Positions 13,979-26,200 of a stretch of 64,000 nt of DNA are shown here, piece by piece (positions within the stretch are counted from its first letter, which is position 1; every line of letters begins with the position of its first letter). The notes below the pieces were generated by a model, which saw nothing but the letters and a program-made list of their open reading frames with translations, was not told where the DNA came from and searched no databases. Made by a program: the position numbers and the translations under genes. The DNA comes from Paraphysomonas bandaiensis. Taxonomy: Eukaryota > Chrysophyceae. Location of the stretch: assembly GCA_965644295.1 (NCBI GenBank), contig CBFFRP010000066.1:248001-312000 (forward strand). The letters run 5' to 3'.

Positions 13979-14323
13979 ATGGATGTATATGTATATGAAA
14001 GCTGCTTACATGATAAGAGTGTGTGTGTATGTAGATCCAGTCACTCGATATGAATGCATACTACAGCAGTACAAGTCGCAACTATACCAGCCACTTGGAG
14101 AAAAGTTGACCAACACAATGAAGAAGTTTGATGGTCTACAGTGCAACTTGTACCAGTAGTAGGAATTTCCTACTGTATGTATTCTGTATTATGAGATATG
14201 ATGTCCTCAACCAGACGTACTCCGCTCATGCATATATACCTAGAAATTCCTCCTACCTACAGCAGATAGCCTACGTACTTACTATATACATGTACTTAAC
14301 AGCTAACCCCTCCACGTACTTAG

Positions 14324-14437
14324 ATACTTAGACATGTACTTATATACTACGATGTTGTACTTGTATACTTAGACATGTACTTATATACTACGATGTTGTA
14401 CTTGTATACTTGGACATGTACCTATATACTTCGACAT
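14324..14437. repeat. 41-bp tandem repeat, about 2.8 copies
   Basis: Units begin at 14324, 14365 and 14406, each starting ATACTTAGACATGTACTTAT or a one- to two-base variant. It is non-coding and lies 350-460 bp upstream of the first receptor gene. Confidence 0.85.
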
Positions 14438-14960
14438 GTGCTACGAACAGATAAACAGTTAGACATGTACTTACATAATACTTAGACATATACTTATATA
14501 GTTATATAGTTATATTATACAGGTACTTATATACTTCTTATACAGGTACTTATATAGTCTATCATATATACACAGTGTATACATACAAGACACACATATA
14601 GTCAGTCCACTTCAAGTATTATTACAGTACCTGATATCAGCCTATATCACTCATATCATAATTCTTATACTCTTCCACTTCATCTCTCTAACTCTTAATA
14701 ACTTTTCATTGAATTAATACTTTAAGTGTAACCTCTACAGAGATATTCAAGCAGGTAGAAGCAGTCATGACTATGTATAGTTTCACAACCAGCCTGCTAT
14801 AATTGCATTGAGTTGGCATTTCTGGCTGTGGGAAAGCAAAAAATCGACCTTTTCTTGTTTTTTGTGAAATATATTGGTCATCAAAAAACAGCATGCATCA
14901 AAAAAGCCTGGATTTGTTTACTGGATCGACATATACCCACTCTGACAGCAGTGTATGTAC

Positions 14961-15115
14961 AGGGTGGTTGTGCATATCGATTTCATCGATTTGTTCATCG
15001 TTTATTTCATGGAAAAGTCATCGTTTTTTCATTAAAAGTCATTTTTTTTCACTTTTCACTGAAAAACGATGCCTTTTCAATGAAATAAATGATGAACAAA
15101 TCGATTTCCACCCCC
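14961..15115. mobile_element. Foldback / MITE-like hairpin element
   Basis: Arms at 14985-15030 and 15061-15105 are inverted repeats about 45 bp long with about three mismatches, separated by a 30-bp T-rich loop. The outer ends read AGGGTGG and CCACCCCC, and GTAC occurs just outside each end. There is no coding capacity. The long perfect stem suggests a foldback transposon; a transcribed hairpin is the alternative. Confidence 0.6.
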
Positions 15116-15683
15116 AGAGTACTCCAGTGCTATAACGGTATGATGGTACTGTACTCTCCACTGTATAAAATCGGGAGGAGGATTAATGACCAATCATTTT
15201 CGTGTTATCAATTATGATTGGTTGCGTACTCATATTTTCCATTTGAACCGTTTACAAGACCATGAAAGGTACAAGTATGCATCACTTATGTAACATACGG
15301 AGCAAAAGAACTCTTCAGAATTTTTCATGGATAGCGTCACTCTTTCTATGGATTTTGTGATTGTATGGCTGTGAGCCGCACAAGCGCATCACCACTCTTC
15401 TTAGTTAGCTTGTTCTCCCCCTATGGTTGGTTGTTGTAGTCTGTCACTTTTATTTTACGTAGTGTTTACTGTTTAGTACTGAAGTGCATAGCTGGTGAGT
15501 TGTGCTTTCGTTTCTTGGGGTGCCGAGAGCCTTTAAGTGCTACAGAAGTCGTATAAGTTGATAAACAGCGTTCTCTCTATTAGAAGCAAGAGTTTGTCTC
15601 TCAGGTCACAACCTGATAGTTTCACTGCATCAGCCTGATGCTTGTCAAACTTTAACACCTTGCTGTCCTCCTTCGCCTCATCC

Positions 15684-17200
15684 GAACTACCATCCGCTAC
15701 TATGTTAGAATTGGACATTACATGTTGAGATCTGAAGATTCTATATACTTGCAATTGAGTGCAGTATTATGTGAGATGCAAGGATCGAAAGATATATATG
15801 TAATTAGTACATTATATTGTGTAGTATGAAACTGAAGCAGAAGTGGGTGACTATACAGGATACGATCACTGAGTGTGTGGTTTGTAGACTATAGTAGTAA
15901 ATGAATGGTGTTGAACACAACTTAGGTTCTTTATCATGTAATGTTTATAATTTCATCTTATCACTTGAGAATAGTAAACCTTAGCAAATAATGCCAACTT
16001 CTGTTATTACACTGAAGTTAACTTTGATCTACACGTAAACCTTAATCATGCTTTGTTGAACACAATGCTCTTTCAAGTAAGAAATATGATTATTAATCTA
16101 TACACTTCACTATTCACTATATTCATGTAACATCTGGAGAATATCTGCTCTCAGCAACATCTGTTTACCATATGTTCATCAGTCACTCCTATATATTATA
16201 TAGTCACACATCAGTAACTGAATTTAATACCTTTGTACCTATAATCATACGCTACACTTACGAGTTGACTTCACTTATTGCACACTATTAACTCACTTCA
16301 ATTGCACAATATATATCACAACATACTGCAGAACTCAACAGGTGTTGCGCTTGAGTGAAAAACAACTTCCAACCTGCCAAGATCACCTCGTCTAAGCTAC
16401 AATTGTTTGGTATAACATACAGACTGCGTATATATTTTCCCAGATGCAGTTGATAGGTACTTCTCAACATAGCCTCATCTAATTACGGAACTTTGTAAAC
16501 CCTTTTACCGTTCACATTTGCAGTGAACCTTCCAATACCTCGTAAGTTATTTTGCACATAGCACAATATATAGCCTCTTACACTTCCTTATTTACACTAC
16601 ATCACACAATCGACCTGTCAATGATACTCGCAAGAAAACTTCGTAACGCTGTAGGTCACACAACCGATGCTTAGATTGTACAACATGGCAATAAATGACA
16701 CTGATAAAATATTATACAAATATGGTTCGATGTTCTAAAGTAAAGAGCAACTCCAACAACTTAAAGTCGCAAAATTTCTATAAAGATATATATACTCCAA
16801 CCACAGAGAGAACAACAAAAGAATCATCAAACTCTACTCATATAACCACGACATATATTTACCGTTACAGATATGTACTTTACAGCTATCGTTGTATATA
16901 CGCAATAAAAAAGTAACAACATAGCTTGCTGAACTCCACTATAGTTGACATACCACAACAATTGCGTCTCTAATACGCATAATTCCATACCATTACGTAC
17001 ACAACACAGCCACAAAAAACATATCCTCCTGTACCGCACTACACTCATTTCCTTGCATAGAACAAACACTGAAAGCGCGGGAACTGTAACAAGAATCTCC
17101 CGATGCGTTCGTTTGACTGCATCAACGACTGACATCGTTTTAACCTATAAACTGGTTAGTTCCCTTTACTCTCACAATGAGATTCAGATGCGACAAAATG
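15684..17200. other. Intergenic, 3' flank of the second type A gene
   Basis: AT-rich and non-coding. The segment 15722-16010 has no counterpart in copy 1 and is bounded by ATTAC on both sides. It is either an insertion here or a microhomology deletion in copy 1. The remainder matches 39-292 and 602-1550. Confidence 0.65.
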
Positions 17201-20200
17201 CTAAAGTGCACGACATAAAAAGTCATCATCATCCCACTGTATTTCCTCCACAACATCGCCAAAACCCTCCAGCCCTGGCTCATTTTCAGTTGCCACAGCA
17301 TTCTCAGAACTTAGTGAACAGCTATCAATCGTCGTGATTGCATCTTTACCGAGTACCCACGCATCAGAAACAGATCTGTGGTTCATTAATCCACCCAACG
17401 AATTATTCGATTCCTCTAATTCAGTTTTCTCTTCATTGTGATAAAACTCTCCAGATCTTGTCCCTCCCACACAGCGTGTTAAAATATCATCCTGCTTTTG
17501 GCTTTCCTGGCATTTTCCCAAACTTCCAATATCAACATGTAGTATCTTTTCCAACCACTCCGACACGACCCGGTCATCGAAGTCTGATTCATCTCCTACC
17601 AGGACAGGCCACCGCAACTCATTTTGCATCATATACATCGAATCAGGATCATATTCATCACTATCCTCCCACGACACATGTCCATCATGCACCGTTCCAA
17701 TATCTGATGGAGCGGACAAACACACACTTGAGTGTGCATGTGCAGAACCGTCACCTAGAACTACCCCTATAGATCCCGTGCGCTTATCTTCACATGTTGA
17801 AGGAGACGAACATCTCCGCATCCGTGTAGTAAACACGTTTGACGGAGGATGGGATTCTCTTTGCACCGTATCGGCATTAGTCTTCCTCGGCTCGTTGTCG
17901 AAATCGTTCTCAGTGTCAGCAGGATGCACACTACGAGGTGATACAGACGGAGGGACAACTGAAACACTCTCGATGGATGGAAGAGTGTCTGCAAAATCTA
18001 ATCGAGTTGATCCTCTACCTGAAATCGTCATAAAATGAAGTATGATCGCGACTGTCACACATGGAACAAAGGCTAACACTGGATTCAGCCTGAAGAGTCG
18101 TACGTGTAAGACAACTATATAACCCAATCCAAATGTACTGACAATCTCCAGGACCATGTCTTGAATCGGTTCAGGCAGCTCAATCATACTCGTAACTGCA
18201 AATAACAGCACTCTACTGAAGGCTTGGGTCAAAAACTCAAACCTCGTATCGTAATTACGCTGCATCGATCGTGTCTTGGTCTTCACTGATTTCTTCGGCC
18301 ACGGTGTGGAATATTGCTCTATTAGTCTACTCTCTGGAAGATTTGGATACAATGACGCCAATCTGACGGAGGGGTAAAGATACCTGGCAGCGTTGAATCC
18401 GTCATCAGAAGCACTCAAAAGAGATCGGTAATTTTTCGAATTTTGTTTGAATGAAACTATATCATGAGTCACTTTTCTTTTAATCTTCATGGCATCTTTC
18501 ATTGTCATAAATGGAATGGCAATATGTTGAATAATTACCATACCAGTACATACAAGTGTTATGTTAAATATAAGCCATACAACAAAACTGTAAAACCAAG
18601 CCTTCTGCCGAGTTTCTGTTTGTCGCATTGCAAATAGGTATATATACAGCAACATCGCAGCCATCACCACAGAGAGAAAAATCCACGTGCAAACTTTCGC
18701 AAATAACGTAGCCTTTCTCTTGGGGGCATTATCACGGCGATCTTTAGCATCCAATATCTGACCATTTGCACTGTCCATAAGATCCTTGATAAATAGGTAA
18801 ACTAACCTCTTGTTCTTATTTTCTCTGGTTATACTTGGATTACCAAAATATAAAGCTTCGCGCTGTACAAGCTTACGAACATTACTTAACTCTGAGAGGA
18901 TCACTGCTTGCCCAGTGTTTTCGGAATGCTCAGTAAAACAGGCGAATAATTTCATTAGTTTCAAAATCATGCTGTCTTTGACATCAGCAGTAAGTTCTTC
19001 CCCCCAAACACCTACAAAACAAAAAGCACTATCAGCACAATATATATCATATCTCAAAAATACTTACAATCAAACTCCTCCCGCTCAGAATCCGTTAGTA
19101 CACTTCGAAATCGTTTGATATCGTTCAAAAGACGGGCAAAATCTTCATGAAGAGTAGATTCATATACATTACTCGAAATTTCAACCATTGGAACACTGTT
19201 ATTATATGATGTGAAATTCTCAATATGTGCTGCATCACGACTGTCCCCACGCTCCAGCGTGCTAATTCTCGACAATTGTCTTCTCCGCTGTACTCTGCCC
19301 TCCTGTCTTGTCTCAGCCGATAAAACGAACATAATTAGACTTTGCAGTGATATCGCTATCGGTGTACTAATAGCTGCTGCAAATAGTGCTACCATGAGCA
19401 CACGCTCGAAATCGTTACTTATCGGTCGAATATAGCAACTTTCTTCCGCAGCATCCCAGTAACACTTACTCTCACTTCTAGACAACGATGACTTCTCTTT
19501 CAAGCACCTTTCCCTGTAAGTGTAGGTTTCACACGAACCATCATCAGGGTCAGCGATGTCATATGTGATGGCCTCAATGAAGAGCATCGTCAGAATGTTC
19601 ATAAGAAGGGACATGATACGGATGGGACGTGAATATGTCGGTGAATAATGACATACCACACCGACCCAGCGGTGATATATCTGTACTTCATTCGACACTT
19701 TCTTCCAGAGTGGAACTCGTCTCAATACCATCGGTAGCGCATCTTCGATCATCTGAACATCTTTATTACTAACGGAGTCTTGAACCTTTGCTTGTGCCAA
19801 CTTTGCCCTGCCAAATTGCGGCTGTACGGTTACATTACTGCTGGACCGAAACACGCGTGCAATTATCGCACCCATTAAGGAAGATGACTTTGTTATTAAC
19901 TGTCGACCGCTTCTACTGCTACTGGGAGTAACTCTATTATGTCGTGATAAAAGTGATATCTTGTGAATGCCTTCTCTTTCTATACTCTTCAAAGAATCCC
20001 TTTCGGAGGCTTTATCACGATTGTCCAAATGATAGGCACCTATAACAGAGAGCATTCCAAATAGTCCTATAAACCCAACCGTGAGTAGAACGCGAATACT
20101 TCCCACAACATCACGACCACTTAAATCATCTGCACTTGTCCATGTATCCACAAACTCAATCAATATAGAGCGGCTCACTGAAGTAAAGTCAACAGACACC

Positions 20201-23200
20201 GCACTGCCGTCAGATGACTCTGACTCCTGCATTCGTCGCCGCTGCCTCTCCAAAGGAAGCGTGCATTCACATGTTATATTGGAGCCAGTGTATTCTATCA
20301 TCGTACATGTTACATTATCGTCCCCAATAGCATCACACGTAACTGAGAAATCATGAACAGGGCATGAACGGGATACAGTTCCTGATGACGACCCGTTACA
20401 TGATAGAGTGACAATATCTCCTGCCGGACATTTGTACTCTTGCGATATTGGTTCTCCTTTCTCACAATCTAAATAGAGAGTGTCGATATCACTGCCATTA
20501 GACACATGACTCACGGGAATACTCTTCACATTCTGTAGGACAACAGTCACGTTACAGACATAAGATGAAGAAGAATTGCAGGGGGAGTTGTCAAAGCGAA
20601 GACCAAAAGGAACACTTAAAGCATACGCATCATTACTGAAGTGAGACACTAAGGATTCAACAACAGCAACTTTAAACGCAGTTTGATACGCACTCTGAGG
20701 TATCACTGCAGTCTGAGAGCTTGAGCCTACCAAATCTTCAAGAATAGTTCGAGGTGAGGTGACAGTAGAATTGTCCCGACCATCAAGAGATAAACACGTA
20801 AAGCGAAACAAATTACTCACTACATCAATTGAGTTCTGCCCTTCAACCATATCCAGCAATATGAAGTCGTAATAGGCTTGATATAATACAAAGGATGTTC
20901 TCCCGGCAGATGGGTCGGCATCAAGAACTAAGTCTAGAACAGTGCTCACTGCAGTGATGTCTTCATAAGACAAGCCAAGATCAATGGCATCTGCAATGAA
21001 CTCCACTGCCAAGGATGCTATCAAATCTTTCGTTTTATCCTCTATACCTCGTGGATCGCTGCATATAGAGGCCAAACCTTCTATCCATGAGACAAGAGTA
21101 TCTGCTGAAGGGTCTTCCAAGAGCGAGACACTACGAATCGCTTCCACAAGCTGATGTCGAGTTTGTAAAGTCTGATTAAATTCATCTACGGTGTACTCAC
21201 ACGACTGGCCAGTAAAGCCATCGTAACAAGCGCAGATAGCTTTGCAGTGAACACTCAGCACACTGCAAGTAGTGTACGTGACATTGACATCGTATACAGA
21301 TACGTATTGGCAATACCCAGAATACGAACAATCTCCAGGACAGGCCTTAGGCATGACAACACATACATTGGAATCGCACATTTCCCACTGCGTGACATCA
21401 CAGTCACTGTTTCGGGTGCATGATGTCGGAATCGACGAACCCATTGAAAGGCGTCTTCTCTTGTCATCGCTCAAGTGTAAACAGTACGTATTCGCATGTC
21501 CACTTTCGCCAGCATACCCTTCCAAACACTCTCCACATGTACTCGCAGTAGTCGTGCAGTCGAATCTATTCAGACTTGTACAGTTAGGGGCGGAAGAGCA
21601 ATTCACACTGTTTAGAATTGAGGCAGTGGTTGCAATTGCCTTTTTCATCTCATCAGCATAGCCATTCGAGTTCGCAAGAGCATCTGTGAGGTAGTTTTGT
21701 TTGTCCTCTGCAGAGAGCTCCTGCCTCTTTACCTCCACAGACCGATAGGAAGCAATCTTGGCACCAAGTATGTCAAAAACTTGCACTCTCGTTCTGAGCA
21801 TGAAATCCGCAGAATCTTTCCCTGCCGGCAAGTCGGTAGACACATAAGAGAGCTCCAACCGTGACCGGTGAACAAGATATGCTCCAGATGAGCCTTGATA
21901 AGCGAATTCGTAAGATAACGGAATATCAGAATCTTCCCACTTTGAAGCCAAAAATGTAAATTCCGTGACAAGCATTGTGCCTGTAGGTGGCGAAACAGAG
22001 TAGCTACCCGGATATGGAGGAGAATTAGTCGATATCGTTATGGCAGCAGTCGCAGCGTACCCTGTATCTAGGCTGCATGCAAGTTGGAAGCTAAATTTCG
22101 ACTCCTGGGGTAGAGTGTTAGGTGGTAACACCAGACTCAACGTATACACTTCCCGAGACGACGCTGGAGGTGCTATCGCTTTTGTCACTTCGGACAGTGA
22201 AACTGATTGCAGGTGTATTGACGGATCATCAACAGACCAAGTTGCTGTACCACCTGCGGCAACTTCCACGGTGGCAAGTAATTTGAATTTCTGAGAGGGA
22301 TTGATTCGAGTCCCGCTTGACGATGAAAGGGTCACTAATGGAGCCAGAGATGGAAGAACAGTGACTACAACTGTTGCAGTAGAAGATCGAAAATCTTTTG
22401 TGTGAACAACCTTCACAGTCAGCTGATGAACGCTATTGATCATCGAATCGCTGTTATTCTGAGGAACAGATACTGACACCTGTGAAGGTGAAATAGCTGA
22501 CATAACCAAGTCACTGACAGCTTTGTATGACGGATAGGTTTGTGCACAGGTAAAGGCAAACGACAATTCCGCACCAATTCCTGTGGCTTCGTTATTATCT
22601 TCATCGTAGCTTCCAGACGCATCAACATATGTTGAGCTATCCGTTCGAACACCTCTACTAGATGATCCAGACACCTTCGCAACAACCAACCCTTTGACTA
22701 CTGTCACAGACACCGAAGCAGAGGAATACTTCAACGAATCTGTGTGCTGAGCTGTCAGGGTTACAGTATATACAGTCCCAACTTCCAGAGTGTAAGGCAA
22801 CAACTTGAACGTCCGCGGGTCACTCGCTTGAGAAACTAAGCTGAGAGGGGCCCCTTGTGCAAATATTTTCCAAGAATATTGTATATTCGCAGTGCTGGTC
22901 GCCCCACCACATACGGAGGTGTAAGCTTGACCAGTGACTGATAGCGGAGAATATCTGTACTGCAACCTCAGCTTCTTAGAATTCAATGATACTACAGGAA
23001 CATTCTCAGATAAAGAAACAACAAAAGAATGCGTTGACCTCCCACAACCACCGATAAAATTACACATAACTACAGAAATACTGTATGCAAATCCTGGATA
23101 CAGTACGGCCCGTGGCACTATCAAGACGCCTGATGCTTCGTAATTGGCGTTTAAATAAGCACTAACCAAGGAAACGTTCTCATGAGTTCCATACACATAA

Positions 23201-26200
23201 AATGATACATTCATAAAGGGGCGCCCCCCTGATCCCTTGGATCCAGAAATATCTATAGGTAGTGAGTCACATGGTCCAATCTGAGAAGGTGATATAATCG
23301 ATAGAGCGGGAACAATAGGCGTTTGCGGAGCATGTACTCTGATAGAGGCCAACGAACTAAATTGCCAAGTACTGCAAGTAGGACCGTTGTTCAGGACTTT
23401 ACATTTAGCTCGAATCTTATTAGCTCGTAGTGTAATTACATCAGACACACCAACTACTCCACTCGCCCCAGGAAATATCGACACTCTGGAATCATCGACC
23501 CATAGACACCTCGTATCCTTCTGAATACCGGGAAACGAAAACACATCCATGCAGTTGAAATTATTGGTATATCCTGCACGATTGGTGGGTGCATCAAACA
23601 GCACTAGAATCTTAGTTCCATCTTTAAGAAAGGTCGCAGATTTCAATACTGGAACCGCAGGTTCCGCATCAACAGCAAGCACAGTGATAAAACTTGAGGG
23701 AATATAGGATATGACATAATCACTTGCTGATAATCCTGACATTGTAAATACCAAGGCGTACACACCAGCGTGCTGGCGAATATACGCCACATACTCAACA
23801 GTTGACGAAGTGAAAACCACAGACGATGGGACAAACGGATATACTGTTGAGTTTTGAATGGCAGCCAATGATACATTTAAGTCATGAGGTATTACATCAC
23901 CAGCATCGAGCTTCAATGCAACAGCCGTGTCTTCTCCACTCGAGTACGAGGTCGCAATCAATTCAACATTTAAGGTTCGACAGCATGCCGTTTTTGCCGC
24001 TGATTTGGTCCCACGCATTAGATCATAATCCATTGGAGTGTCTAATGCTGAGTATGTAGCGCAGTACACATCATAATCTGAAGATGCAATTAAACCGTCA
24101 ATCATAAATGACACAGTCGTTGATGTAATCGATATCAAGTCATTGTGAAGAAGAAGAGTACTAACAGTAGAAGGAACAAATGAATCCGACGTTAGGTACG
24201 CTGCGCAAACGAGAGACCCTTCCGGTACATCAACAGCTACTGTGGCTGTAATCGAGCTAATTGTGCTGGATACAGTTATGCTCAATATATCCGATGCCAC
24301 TGATAACTCGGTAAAAGCTATGTGCAATATGTTTAATATCGTAGGATAAAGGGGTTTCTCAACCTCATCACATGGACTATCGTATATGATCGCAGATGGT
24401 TTAACAGTTGATGGCGTGCATGGAGAGCTGGTACAGTTCGCACACAGGAACGCCGAAGTCATGCTCCCACAACGGCCCACCATCCAACTCGTATCATGAC
24501 ATTTGAAAGACATGGAAGAAGAAACGGTTGCCTTGGATACTGACAGAAGTGTGGCCACAATATCAGCAGCAGTTGCGCTATCGTTACAAGTCACAGTCAC
24601 TAGTTTGAGGTCAGCTGAAAAGTCTGTTGTCGATATCATACTGAGAGAAGAAGCTGCATAGGTAATCAATGCTGTCGCAATATTGTCATTGACGAAAACA
24701 TCCCATTCGTCACATGTACCGTATCCACGTTCACTCCTGACTACTAAGCTCGCAAAAGTACTTCTCGTTCCGAGGTTAATGCCATTGATATATGTATCAT
24801 ATTTCTCTTTCCACAGTGTCATGAATGATGTGGACGGAGACAGAGAAGGTACAAACGTAGGACTCATGGAAAGTGTTGGTGGCAAAGTTGGATAGTGAGT
24901 AACTGTAGGAACTGGCGCGTATGTTGGTCGGTAAGTTGGAGATGACGTAGGTGCTTTAGTAGGAATACTAGTAGGTAAAAATGTGGGAAACCTTGTAGGT
25001 AATATTGTAGGTTTGGATGATGGCACTGAGGTGGGATAAGAGCTGGGATCACTAGTGGGGATGTATGTGGGTTGCCCAGTCGGCTCCCCACTTGGCTGCC
25101 AACTCGGAACTGCGGTTGGCATAGTAGATGGTATACTAGAAGGTTGACTACTAGGCGAGGCACTTGGGAACGATGAAGGCTGCCCAGATGGGTTCTCAGA
25201 AGGCTGGCCACTAGGCTGTCCAGAAGGTTGGCCAGTGGGTACTCTTGTGGGTTCTCCTGAGGGTTTCCCAGAAGGTCGGCTAGTAGGCCCATCAGTAGGT
25301 TCGCCTGTAGGTTGGCCCGTGGGTTGCCATGTAGGTTCCCCTGAAGGTTGGCCGGAAGGCTCACCCGTGGGTTGTCCTGTAGGTTCCCCTGACGGCTGAC
25401 CAGACGGTTCACCTGTGGGATGGCCAGTAGGTTCCCCGGAAGGCTGAGCACTAGGCTGGCCTGTAGGTTGGCTGGAAGGTTCAGCTGTTGGTTGGCCAGT
25501 GGGCTCTCGGGAAGGCTGAGCACTAGGCTCGCCTGTAGGTTGTCCTGTAGGTTCCCCTGAAGGTTGGCCGGAAGGTTCCCCGGAAGGCTGCGCACTAGGT
25601 TGACTTGTAGGTTGGCTAGAAGGTTCAGCTGTGGGTTGGCCAGTGGGCTCTCGGGAAGGCTGAGCACTAGGTTCGCCTGTAGGTTGGCCCGTGGGTTGCC
25701 ATGTAGGTTCCCCTGAAGGTTGGCCGGAAGGCTCACCCGTGGGTTGTCCTGTAGGTTCCCCTGACGGCTGACCAGACGGTTCACCTGTGGGATGGCCAGT
25801 AGGTTCCCCGGAAGGCTGAGCACTAGGCTGGCCTGTAGGTTGGCTGGAAGGTTCAGCTGTTGGTTGGCCAGTGGGCTCTCGGGAAGGCTGAGCACTAGGC
25901 TCGCCTGTAGGTTGTCCTGTAGGTTCCCCTGAAGGTTGGCCGGAAGGTTCCCCGGAAGGCTGCGCACTAGGTTGACTTGTAGGTTGGCTAGAAGGTTCAG
26001 CTGTGGGTTGGCCAGTGGGCTCTCGGGAAGGCTGAGCACTAGGTTCGCCTGTAGGTTGGCCCGTGGGTTGCCCTGTAGGTTCCCCTGACGGCTGACCAGA
26101 CGGTTCACCTGTAGGATGGCCAGTGGGTTCTCCGGAAGGCTGAGCACTAGGTTCGCCTGTAGGTTGGCCCGTGGGTTGTCCTGTAGGTTCCCCTGAAGGT

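Larger units (their letters stand above)
1..13999. repeat. Segmental duplication, copy 1 (partner 15684-29662)
   Basis: This block is repeated in the same orientation at 15684-29662, with an offset of 15650 at the 3' end of the gene. The 3' flank, exon 2, the intron and the membrane and ectodomain coding parts match almost base for base. The LRR and stalk parts differ in repeat number. Similarity ends just upstream of the start codon, at the GAAAGC following a short TATATG run. Position 1 corresponds to 15684, so the duplication probably continues left of the window. Confidence 0.9.
13979..15683. other. Intergenic spacer between the two type A genes
   Basis: This is the only stretch between the duplicated blocks and is mostly unique sequence. 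It holds the 5' flank of the first receptor gene, a 41-bp tandem repeat (14324-14437) and a foldback element (14961-15115). A 73-codon minus-strand frame at 15533-15754 looks somewhat protein-like (acidic and Lys-rich) and crosses the left edge of duplication copy 2. No start, splice or homology evidence supports it as a gene. Confidence 0.6.

Noticed and set aside
14158-14180. Short palindrome around AGTAGGAATTTCCTACT, similar in core to 48720-48737
   Set aside because: Too short, and no context indicating an operator, terminator or element end.
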